DNA from: Amanita rubescens
Taxonomy: Eukaryota; Basidiomycota; Agaricomycetes; Agaricales; Amanitaceae
Reading direction: 5' to 3'
DNA: 39,928 nucleotides
NCBI GenBank assembly: GCA_015039365.1
Contig: WION01000483.1
Location: 1-39,928, forward strand
Shown here: positions 30,673 to 39,928 of the stretch, one piece after another
Position numbering within the stretch: position 1 is the first letter of the stretch
Layout of the letters: the number at the start of each line of letters is the position of its first letter
Notes under the pieces: model-generated
What the model was told of the DNA's origin: nothing
What the model saw: only the letters and a program-made list of their open reading frames with translations
Databases searched by the model: none
Translations under genes and position numbers: made by a program

Positions 30673-33600
30673 ATGGATAGGGCGGGATCCATTTGTCAAG
30701 CAACAATACGAACCGTCTTCAGTTATGCTGGACCAACTATTGATACCGTCAAGCGCAAGTTCGGGTCAGCCGCTAGGGTTGCTATATTGTCAAAATCTTA
30801 CGCGGTAGGTAGAGTTACGACGACCTGCTACGATCAACTCACGTACTTTCTAATGTTAGGACCCGCTTGTCAAGCTTAGTGGAGCCGCTGCTATCAATGA
30901 CAGAACTAGCCATGTGCGTTCCTCTGTTCTCAGTGATAATATATTGCTAAGGCGTGCATTTAGCTTGCCGAGATATTAGAGGACTATGCCTGGAACCACA
31001 GGATTGCCAATCCCAAGGATCAAGATAAGGTTAATATGGCCGTGATCAAACTATGTGGGTGAAGGTCAATATATCGGAACCAGAGCTCACCAGTTCCGTA
31101 GTTCATAAGATGACTATGAGCCAGGATCCGAGCACCAGCGCCAAAGATTTGTACTACACATGCGTGAATGATTCTACTATCCGGGACTTCGATGTCACTC
31201 CCGAGCTCATCTATGAGCGCTTGTTAAGATCAACTTATGTACGCTTTTCTGCTCGTCAATGGCGCTATTTACTTAATCAGAACAGCTTGGACATCATCCG
31301 CAAGGTATATCTAGCCTCGCATTTGCATTTGCTGCCATACTTGCTGTCAGTAACGCTAATTCACTGACGGAGCGCCTGCTAATGATAACTAGTTAACTCT
31401 GCACCGCGAAGACACATCACAATCAGATCTCAAGAACGAGACATCGCCTTACTTCGACCTGTCGCCCCTCTACGGCGCAAATGGTGCAGAAACAGACAGC
31501 ATTCGAATGAAAGATGGCCGTGGAATGTTATACCCAGACACCTTTACTGAGAAAAGGCTAGACATGCTCCCGGGTTCCGTACCTGCGCTGCTTGTTTTAT
31601 GGAACAGATATCACAACGTATGTTCCCAGTCACGAACACTACGGTTTCAAACTGATTTGTGATTACCATTAGTACGTCGCAAAGCAATTGTTGTCGTACA
31701 ACGAGGGTAATCAATGGAAGGATCGTGACCTATCGTCCGAGCAATTTTTGACACAGGACAACGAGATATTTGACTTGGCACGGTCTATTACATGCATTCA
31801 TTTCATGAATGTCGTAAAAGAAGACTTCCTTAAAGGACTCATTGGAATGCCCATGGCAGGTCCGAGGGCTCAAGTGGATATCTTATATGTTGGTATCGTC
31901 TTTCCATAGATGTGTGCTTATATTCATGCTCCGGGCAGGATGTCAGAGGTATGAAGAACGACAAAGCAGGCTATCTCTCCTCCGTGGAGTCATACCTTTT
32001 GTACAGCGTAAGCTCTCAAATTTCGGCAATAAAACAGGGATTTTATTATTGTCAGTTTTCGTCTTTTGCTCCGCCGTCGTTCGCATCCGAGGTATATCAG
32101 CGGGTAAGTCCTTTGTTAGCATTTTCGCTCGCATTTCTCGATTGTCATTGATAAAAGGTGAAATGTGGGAAGGGGGCTTCCATTGGCTCAGACGCGAAAC
32201 TCCGCAATATTGGGTGAGTTTAAATGTTACCCGACACTGGGCAGAAGTTAACAGATGTAAAAGCAATTTGCGCCGTAACGATGATAATCGCTTTGAGGAC
32301 AACGACTTAGCTGACCTGCTATTCAATGCCGCAGAGACGATGGCCGGCTCCCCAGGGGCCAAGGCAGTTCCAGAATGGGCACGTGAACAGGAAATCCTGA
32401 AACTCAAACAAGCACGGCAAGCTAATGTCTGCACCCTGAACGAGTTCCGACAATATCTCGGTCTCGAGCGTGCGTTCGCAATCACCTGCCGCTCCCGTCC
32501 AGTCTTATTATCCTCTTTATAGCACTCAAGTCGTTCGAAGAATGGAACTCGGAGTTAGCTGGGACTGCGCGCGATTTGTATGGTGATGTCGACAAGCTCG
32601 AGCTATATGTAAGAATGTTCATTTATTGTTGCATGCATTTTGCTCACCAATCCAAGCCCGGTCTGATATGTGAATGTCCAAACGGTTCTGGCTTCGGATT
32701 TGGTTATACGATGGTACAAAAAACAAACTTAGGGTGCTTATTCACTTATTAACGCCTTTCTTCACAGACATGGGGCTTGATAGCCGATATTGTGAGTGAC
32801 CTTAACTTTGATCAAGCGAGAAGGTAGCGCAAATCAAAATGCAGGTGTCCAGAGTTCGCTGCGACCCATAATCACGTCTAGGTTTAAAGGTATGATAACA
32901 TATTATCATCCTCATAACGAGATCGAAGTTGTCTTTAGAACCTGTTTTGACAAAATGGGGTTTCAGGGACTGCTCACCCAGCGTTGACAACGTCAATGAC
33001 CCCGAGTCGAGCTTCGATAATGCTAACGGTTGTTTCGGTGCGATGTTGCCCAAGCGTAAGTCGTTGCCGACCCGCATACTTTCGTTACTATAGCGCCCTT
33101 TCTAGTCTTTCTCCGTACTCTTCCTCACAACTGCGCTTACAACAATATATATTGTCTATTCCCGTTCATCGTTCCCGAGAAGAGCAAGAAGCAGATCGAA
33201 AAACTCCAAGATCATATTCAGAAAAAGAAATACAGTGTCGAAAGGCCCAAGCAAACAAAAATCAAGGTTCTCAGGACCCTGGAAGCGATCAGTCAAGTCC
33301 TGAACAGACCGGAGAATTTCCCTACACCGTATAAGCAGAATTTAAGGGAGGTTACAGGAGGTTATGGGTGAGTACCATTAGAAATTCTCAGTTCTTGGCC
33401 AATTGCGAATGTCGTTGTAGTCATATGCTTGGCTTTGATGATTTGACCTTGTAAGTTTTTCGTCTGTTCCCTCCGTAGTTCACTGCACATATACTACATA
33501 GACATGATCGCGATTTGATGATGGTGCGTAACCATGAGCTGCCTTTCTAGCCCCCCCTGACGGAACATAGTTATTATCTTCACTTATCCCTGACAAGGGA

Positions 33601-35500
33601 GCTCTCAAACGTATCGGCGCAGCTTTTGCTCAGAAAGCGCAAGAGAATTTGGAACGCCGTTCATTTCTAGAGTATGTCGCGTATGTGAACATATATATTT
33701 TCCTAATTACGCGTCACAGAGGAGATATTGCAAGCGTCGATATCGTTAAAGATGTGATTGACGCAACTTGCATACAATGGGTCTGCGAGACTATTGTAAG
33801 TCACTGTTGTTTACCCCTAGGATTAGTTTTACACCTCCTATCAGTTCAATGTCCGGTGTAAGGACAGTGATGTTCCGAGGACGTCAAGATCAAAGGTTGG
33901 ATCGAAAGAAGTCTTGCCAGAATCACGGAAAATGGAGGCGAGGGAGCGCAAGAACTTTGCCGCATACTATGCGTAAGAATAATGTCTTCATCTCCACATG
34001 AAATGACAAGATCGGAATTTCAGGTATATCTTCCGCAACACTGAACCAGAATTTGGGTGGAACGTGAGAGAGAGGGCATTAACTGCAAGCAAGCATGTCA
34101 GCAAACGTATCAAGGGGCTCTTGAATAAGGACAAGCCGAGGAACCTAACCGTGCGTCTGATTTACAAGTCTTTTGACGTAGTGCTTAATTTAGAGCAGTA
34201 TCGGTGGCTGCACAAGTGGTGCCTCATGGGGCTGGTTGGAGATCCATATTCTAGCGGAAAGATGGCTTTCCAGTATCCCGCTTTTACGTTCCTTGACCGT
34301 ATGATGAAAGCGTGCGATATTAGGCCGGTGAATCGTTTAGACGGCCCTCTTGACCAATTCAGGCAAAGCGTGGAGGAAGAGATGGAAAAAACAAAGTCTT
34401 TCAGCTTATCCGAACGCAAGACAGACTTCGTGGACGGACGGCCTTGCCTTGCTAATTTTCCCCCCGGATAACTTTAGTGTTACCACGGAGCATGAAATCG
34501 ACGAATACGTTAAGAAGAAAGCCGAGGAGCAGCGGGTGATCGCTAACGCTATCGGGTTAGCAGTGATGATATCCGTGCATATGTCGAAAGGCGAGAAGAA
34601 ATACGAAGAGCATATTATCCGTTAACTGATTTACTTACAGCGTGCGCGCAAGTCGTCGACTTCTACCTCGAGGATAAATATACAGAGGAAAGGAAGGCGC
34701 TTGTCAGTCTGTGCAAGGAAGAGAATAGCACGTCGTCCAAGAAGATCATTGAATATGTCCGGGAAGCACAAAGTAATGTTTCGAGATCCCAATCACAATA
34801 TCTTTATCTAATATTCTATAGGGATAGGGCATCGTTTCGGCCTGTGGAGGGATGTAGTTTTGAAGGACATAATGGAATTCGACCAAGGCCATGGGCATCC
34901 TGCGGTCAGCATCCAAGAAGGCGACTCCGTATATTTAGACTTTACATCTGCGCATAACGATGTTTGTTTCATTTATTTGGAAGCTATAGTTGGCCTAGCA
35001 TGCTAACGATTGAAACTAGCCCAAACAGTTCCCGGTGCCGGAGAAAGTCGTGCCTGGTCGCGAAATAAACTCGTTACGAGGGCTTGGCTTCCATATGTGC
35101 CCTGCTGGATCGTTCATTGACCAGGTCGGTGGTGATATCACGATTCTGCATCCTGGCTAAAGTGGCTTACCCCTCGTAGACCATATCCCAGGTGCGCACG
35201 CCGAGTCTTGGAAATAATACTAACGTCCCATTAGATGATTAGGGCCATATTCAGGCTGGAAGGTCTTAAGCGGTCTAGTAAAAAAGGTCATTTGAAATCT
35301 ACCACCTTGCACCACAACCCTGAACCGGTGCGTTCTCCAATCTGATCGTGTCCGATATTTTCTGACTTGTGGTCCGATAGTGGTATCCGGAAGTATATAT
35401 AGACGAAAACGGAGGTTTCTCCTATTACCCCGATGAGATGGTACTCGAGGTTCGTTGGCATGACTCGGGGAAGGTAACACGAATGACCGGACCAGTTTAA
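30673..35500 (+). CDS. Linoleate diol synthase-like haem peroxidase-P450 fusion, damaged
   Basis: A gene of some twenty exons with both halves of a fatty acid dioxygenase/diol synthase (Ppo family: fatty acid to hydroperoxide, then isomerised to a diol oxylipin). Peroxidase half: TPELIYERLLR, ETSPYFDLSPLYGANG, MKDGRGMLYPDTFTEKRL, ALLVLWNRYHN, then RRNDDNRFEDNDLADLLFNA, TLNEFRQYLGLEPLKSFEEW and NGSGFGFGYTM. P450 half: VFLRTLPHNCAYNN, REVTGGYGHMLG, the ExxR motif EAQR (34763-34810 across an intron), HPAVSIQEGDSVYLDFTSAH, and haem-binding GLGFHMCPAG with Cys at 35098-35100. Ends RWHDSGKVTRMTGPV. Lesions: the YRWH motif with the proximal His is absent or shifted near 31890, the distal His is not visible, and a six-C run (34460-34465) shifts the frame. 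The segment 34140-34460 matches nothing I know in the family. A working dioxygenase half is doubtful. Confidence 0.75.
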
Positions 35501-35624
35501 AGTCAAGAAGGACTTGGAACCAAGGGAAGACAGGTTTGACAACGGCGATAGCGTTGAAGAGAGGAAAGAAAAGAAGCTAGAATGGAATAGAATTGAAAAA
35601 CGGTATGACGAATGGAACAGATTT

Positions 35625-36262
35625 ATGGACAAAGGATGGGCTGTGCTTTGCTTCGTGTTGTGGTGGTCATTCCTTTTGTGTGAGTGGATTCTTCAAAGTT
35701 CACCCGGATGACTATAATGACGATTATGATGGCAGACTTCCTGATGCCACTTTCCTTGCGCAATCTATTTTTCACCTTACCGCCCTCTTCAGGTATAACC
35801 AACACCGAATGCGGACAACCCCTCACAATTATCGAGGATTGGCACATTCAGGCATTCCATCCTAAATGGTTCGGCCTGTTTGGGGATCCTGCTCCAATCG
35901 TATATCGAACTCCAAAGGGGCACAAGGCACATCGGATTACGGTGGTGGATATCGATCAACGCGATATTGAAATACATATGTGGGTTGACAATGAGGACAG
36001 AGGCCATGTTCCAATAGATCTGGATTCAGCCGTGGATTGTGGGGATGATATCTACAAGTGTCTCCAACTAGGCTTTGGCTCCGCTCAGATTGATGTCCCA
36101 CCAGGGGAGCATACTGTCAAGGCCATGATTAGGAAAGGTGAGTGTCGCCCAGTTTTGTGTTTCTCACCCTCTGATATCGTACCAGGCCATAAGTCTGATG
36201 CCTTTGTTTGGGGGGAGAAACGTGAGAGGAGAGTCGTGTGGAAGGCGGAACAATGCTCCTAA
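35625..36262 (+). CDS. Putative signal-anchored beta-rich protein of unknown function
   Basis: Starts MDKGWAVLCFVLWWSFLL; a GTGAGT donor at 35679 and a GGCAG acceptor at 35734 join in phase to YFLMPLSLRNLFFTL, giving one long hydrophobic N-terminus (signal anchor). The outer part, with ITVVDIDQRDIEIHMWVDN, CGDDIYKCLQLGF and IDVPPGEHTVKAMIRKG, looks like a beta-sandwich with two cysteines. A 48-nt intron (36139-36186) may be removed or kept, because it is a multiple of three with no stop. Ends at 36260-36262. The open frame extends upstream to 35514 without an ATG, so 35625 is the first start. It lies 125 bp after the diol synthase stop on the same strand. No family recognised. Confidence 0.55.
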
Positions 36263-36410
36263 AACGATACCGTAACCCATTCTGTGGACCTTGAATACGT
36301 TTATGCGATAACGCCATGTAAATCTCATTTGGCAGCCAAAGCATGTCTGTCGAAACATGAACTACCCTTGTTACTTTATCTAATCTCATCTCGCTGACTC
36401 GACCAACACG

Positions 36411-36700
36411 ATGACGACCAGTTCATCTCCACGCACCTTCGTGGTAGCATCCGCGCCTCACAGCCTCTTCCCCAGATCCAAACCAACATTGTGCTTGGAG
36501 ACATACAAGCGCTTTACCCGCCCACAGATGACCCACCGAGTCGATATGCTCGTTCATTCTTGGAAGGATGTGCCCACGACTTTGACAGAGGAGGACCAGA
36601 ATCAGAATTCAGAAAGTACTACGTCATTATTTGTATCTATGTACTGTCACAGTAGTCTACGGAAACGGAAACCGTTTGCGCAAAACCTTGCCCTTCAAGC
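36411..36700 (+). pseudogene. HEM3: HEM3 remnant with internal deletions
   Basis: Starts MTTSSSPRTFVVAS and follows the intact HEM3 coding sequence for about 120 bases, with small losses. It then jumps over about 185 bases to VDMLVHSWKDVPTTLTEE, and jumps again to a piece resembling the far 3' end of HEM3 (GACCAGAATCAG). Most of the enzyme, including the RGN loop and cofactor cysteine, is missing. It is in the opposite orientation to the intact gene and lies before DUF2235 copy B. Confidence 0.8.
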
Positions 36701-36866
36701 AAGGTGATTCACGAAGTTAGCCGCGGGGTGAATAGGACGGCATAATGCCCAGAATGCCGTGCACTGGCATGATGCTGTGCCCATCACGTCATGTACATTT
36801 TCCAAAACCGGATGGGCCATGCGAACGCCTCGAGGAAGCCCACCGAATATCTGGACGAAATAGCCC

Positions 36867-39103
36867 ATGATTCATTACATATACTTGACGGCCGACTGGC
36901 ATAAGTCACTTCATACAATGAGCGCACTCCCCAATGAGGTGACCTGGCTGGCTTCCTCCGAGCCTCCCGAGCCCCAAACCAACGATTTCTCTGACACTTC
37001 TAAGCCCTATGATCCCTCTGACACTTCCTCCGAGCTCCAGGATCCCTCTGACAAGTCCTCAGACGCACCCTCCAAGGTAGGCAAAGGAAGAGTAATGATT
37101 TTATGCTTCGATGGTACAGGGTACAAGCCCGGGAAGGTTAGTATCAACATTACCCTCTAAATTGTTTAATCTTCTTTCAGACAGTACGTGGATCTGGTCT
37201 ATTCGCTGCGAGTCTGCGTTCAAGCTTATGTTCCATATTACTAGGATTCCAATATCGCCCGCTTCTTCCGCGCTATCAGAGAGGACGTACGCGAGAAACA
37301 AATTGTTTACTATCAGGTTCGTTCACCGGACCCTTGGTTTCGTCCGGCTAATCCAATTATCAGCCTGGTATCGGTTCCTACAGTAAACATTCCGTTTTCT
37401 CGGAGACGTTGGACATAGTATCCACCGTACTTGACTTGACCATTGCTCTGAACTTGAATGATAACATCAAGGATGGGTGCGATAGACTCTCTTCACCACA
37501 TTCAATGGCTGAATGAAATCCTTAGCTATACTTTTGTTGTTCAGAACTACCGGTAAGAATTGAGATCTGCCGCGGGTAAGTTTGATACTGAAAGTCGGTC
37601 TAGGCCTGGAGACAAGATTTGTCTCTTTGGCTACTCTCGCGGCGGTATGTATTTCTGTATTGGGTTTTGCTCAGGTCTGATTTGTGGTGTATCAGCTTAC
37701 ACGGCAAGGGCCATAGCGGGCATGATTTACAAGGTGACTACAACTCCTTTCTCTCAAATCTAATATACAGCTGACTTTTCATGAAGGTCGGACTTCTGCC
37801 GAAGGAGAGTGTTCAACAAGTCGATTTTGCATTCGATACCTACATGACGACTGGCCGTGAAGGCTATAAGCTTAGCCGGGACTTTAAAAAGAGTTTTGCG
37901 TATGCCTTTGCTTCTCTTCCTTTCGCCTGTACCTTTGAATTCAAATCCAACTAGCTCGCCCGTCGACATTGAATTTGTTGGCGTTTGGTAATTGATATAT
38001 CGCTCTCATTCATTTGAATGTTTACCTTAGCACATTAGGGATACCATCTCATCTGTCGGCATCGGTCCAAAGACACATCCATGCAGGTCTAACAATTACA
38101 GTGTCAAACACTTCCGCCATGCTCTTTCACTAGATGAACGCCGCGTCAAGTTCCGCCCTGATTTGTGGAGTGAAGAAACATCTAAGAGTGAAAAAGATTT
38201 AGACGTCGACTTTCCCGATGTCCACATAAAGTTCGAGGACTCCAAAGTCAATTTTTTGACACCTGGTGCAGTCTCCCTCGCAGATCCAAATAAGAAACGC
38301 GAAGTAATTGAGAATATCCTTTCTGGTGGTCCGAATCCCGTGTCCAATTCCGTGGATGCGACACGCGATAAATGGAAGCACAAATTCCCGAACCGCGATT
38401 ATGCGGATGTCAAGGAGGTCTGGTTCGCAGGTGATTTGACAAGTATATAACGTATCCACTATTACTCACAACTGTAATTGGCAATCTAATTTCTAGGTTC
38501 GCATGGAGATGTTGGGGGAGGCGTCCGTTCTCCAGCGCGTGATACGGGTCTATCGTTCATATCCCTGCGCTGGATGATCAAGGAATGCATCTTGGAAAAG
38601 ACAGGAATCGAGTTCGACATGGAGTATCTCAAGAATGATCTTGACTTTGACATTGAGGATCTTCTGAAGGAGATGTTCGAAAGGGGCAATTACGATGAGT
38701 GCTACGAGATGATCGAGAAGTGCGGATGGGACAAGGACAAGCAAGAAATTTCGCGCCTTAACGTAGAAAAGGATAACTTCGCCTATCCGATTCGCGACGA
38801 ACTCAGCCGCTCGTGGTATTTGTGGGGCGTATTCGAATTCTTTCCAATGATGACCACGTATCAAGACTCCCAAGGGGATTGGTTCCTTCGCCGAACGTAA
38901 GAAACCCCCTAGACTGTGCTTCTAAGGGTTGATAATAGTTGATATAGGCGCAATTTCGGACGTGGAAGATATATTCCGTTCAACAAGACAAAATATTGGT
39001 TCATAAATCAGTCAAAAAGCGATTGGAAAACCAGAAGTTGAATTACGTTCCGGCAGCTCACAATTGGAAAGTAGTCGAGGACATGATCGAGTACGTTGAA
39101 TAA
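36867..39103 (+). CDS. DUF2235 alpha/beta-hydrolase, copy B, frameshift near the C-terminus
   Basis: Inverted partner of the gene at 27412-29594. Order: MIHYIYLTADWHK, a Ser/Asp/Pro-rich linker (longer than in copy A), RVMILCFDGTG, DSNIARFFRAIRED, PGIGSYSKHSVFSE, the elbow LFGYSRGG, YTARAIAGMIYKVGLLPKE, VDIEFVGVWDTISSVG, HFRHALSLDERR, DVKEVWFAG and, after an intron, SHGDVGGG. The C-terminal helical part is MEYLKNDLDFDIEDLLKEM. The likely Ser, Asp and His are kept. Introns fall at the same places as in copy A, including a likely three-base exon at 37181-37183. Odd: one base is missing near 38985-38992, so the frame ends at 39039-39041 instead of 39101-39103 and the last 20 residues are lost or changed. 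The catalytic domain is otherwise open, so this copy may still make an active enzyme. Confidence 0.85.
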
Positions 39104-39454
39104 TAAGCACCTCGTTTCCAAACGAATATGTCCCTCGGCGTTCACGTCCGATATTATGTTCAGCTTCCCTTATATTTTCGTACATATGGAGCATCGGTTT
39201 TTTTAAATTTTGGCCCTAAGACCGCGACGTTGCTTGCTTTGTCGAGTGATACTGTGAAGTACCGGTCGCCTAGTGCTGGTGAAGTTGTCGTGCATGAAAT
39301 TAATACACTCAACGCATATACCATATCTCTACTTGAGTGGCATTCAAAATACAGTGAGAGCTGTCTTAAAGCCGAATGGCAAGAGCTCCTGTCCATGTCG
39401 CGATCGGAGAAAAGAACGTTTCTCTGATCTGATTGACTAGTCCAACAAAGGATA
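39104..39454. other. 3' flank of DUF2235 copy B
   Basis: The first 180 bp match the 3' flank of copy A. An open frame 39128-39427 covers it, but because its first part is the flank shared with copy A, I do not accept it as a gene. The rest has no recognised content. Confidence 0.5.
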
Positions 39455-39470
39455 GAGGATCGAAGTCTGT

Positions 39471-39928
39471 CCTGGGATGCTAACACGAAGGTGCGCGCTG
39501 AGGGGTGAATCGCAATAAGATTAGATAGATTAGATCAAGTACAATTTGCATAACCGAATATGGTAATCTCCCGATTTACGCTCGATTCAAACGGTGACAA
39601 CTTTTCATTCCAATCGCCTTTTCTGGTCTTTATCTCCTTCACCCACAAGACGCGACGCAAGAAGAAATCTAAAGACAACACTCCGCAGCATCTTGCGTTC
39701 TAGCCCCCTCGCAATTACACCAAATCTGAAAAGAGAGCTGTCATCTGGATTTCTCTATCGAGTCTTGTACAGGGTCTGTGCAACGGGTCGCTCGAGCTTA
39801 GGAATGAGCGAGATTTGCAAGCGCTGATTTCAGGCCGACTCCGGGTTCCTTCTGGTTGGGCGATATCGTTGAAGATCGAGCTTTCCTGGTGGCTTAGGCT
39901 TTTCTATCGCTTTTCGTTGGATAAATGC
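39471..39928 (+). repeat. Second copy of the HEM3/unknown-gene promoter region, runs off the window
   Basis: 39477-39505 matches the first codons of HEM3 on the minus strand (GGATGCTAA, ACGAAGGTGCGCGCT). Next comes a decayed version of the divergent promoter. Then 39712-39928 is almost identical to 26311-26526 of the unknown membrane-anchored gene (two differences noticed in about 215 bases). The N-terminal membrane segment of that gene is missing or scrambled here. The sharp change from poor to near-perfect identity inside one copy suggests recent conversion or a separate recent duplication. Confidence 0.8.

Noticed and set aside
31943..32485. 180-codon minus-strand frame
   Set aside because: It is the shadow of the diol synthase exons on the + strand, which carry clear family motifs.
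39128..39427. 99-codon open frame after DUF2235 copy B
   Set aside because: Its first half is the 3' flank shared with copy A and it has no recognisable motif.

Overview
This window looks like nuclear DNA of an agaricomycete (mushroom-class basidiomycete). The genes are split by many introns of about 45-65 nt with GT/AG borders. Recognisable families fit that group: a Plavaka-type DNA transposase, patatin-von Willebrand A (vWA) proteins, a TKL-type kinase with HGD and DLG in place of HRD and DFG, DUF2235 hydrolases, and a linoleate diol synthase type peroxidase-P450. A Rhizoctonia/Ceratobasidium-like source is my best guess, but that is inference from gene content only.

Left part (1-7.0 kb): the 3' nine-tenths of a Plavaka transposase with one frameshift, its subterminal repeats, a decayed reading frame interrupted only by TAG codons, a long gene-poor stretch, and a shortened pseudogene of the ER-Golgi cargo receptor ERV41/ERGIC2. 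Middle (7.6-20.5 kb): a patatin-vWA gene on +, a mucin-like gene with fifty 45-bp repeats, a mitochondrial dicarboxylate carrier (11 exons), then on the minus strand a TKL-type kinase followed closely by two further vWA modules. The patatin-linked vWA with its 3' flank and the distal minus-strand vWA with its 3' flank form a diverged inverted repeat of about 1.3 kb around a 6.1 kb spacer.

Right part (22.7-39.9 kb): a serine/proline-rich disordered protein, an intact porphobilinogen deaminase (HEM3) whose RGNL motif lies on an 11-nt exon, a divergent membrane-anchored unknown gene, and a DUF2235 hydrolase (minus). After these come a P-loop fragment, a small unknown gene, a linoleate diol synthase-like gene with a damaged dioxygenase half, and a probable membrane-anchored protein. 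A second, inverted DUF2235 copy is flanked by an internally deleted HEM3 remnant and by a second partial copy of the HEM3/unknown-gene divergent promoter region that runs off the window end.

The genes do not form an evident pathway. HEM3 and the dicarboxylate carrier are housekeeping genes. The patatin, kinase, vWA, DUF2235 and repeat genes are accessory, duplicated and often frameshifted. The common theme is local duplication, inversion and decay. Frameshifts are stated as seen; I cannot tell mutations from assembly errors.
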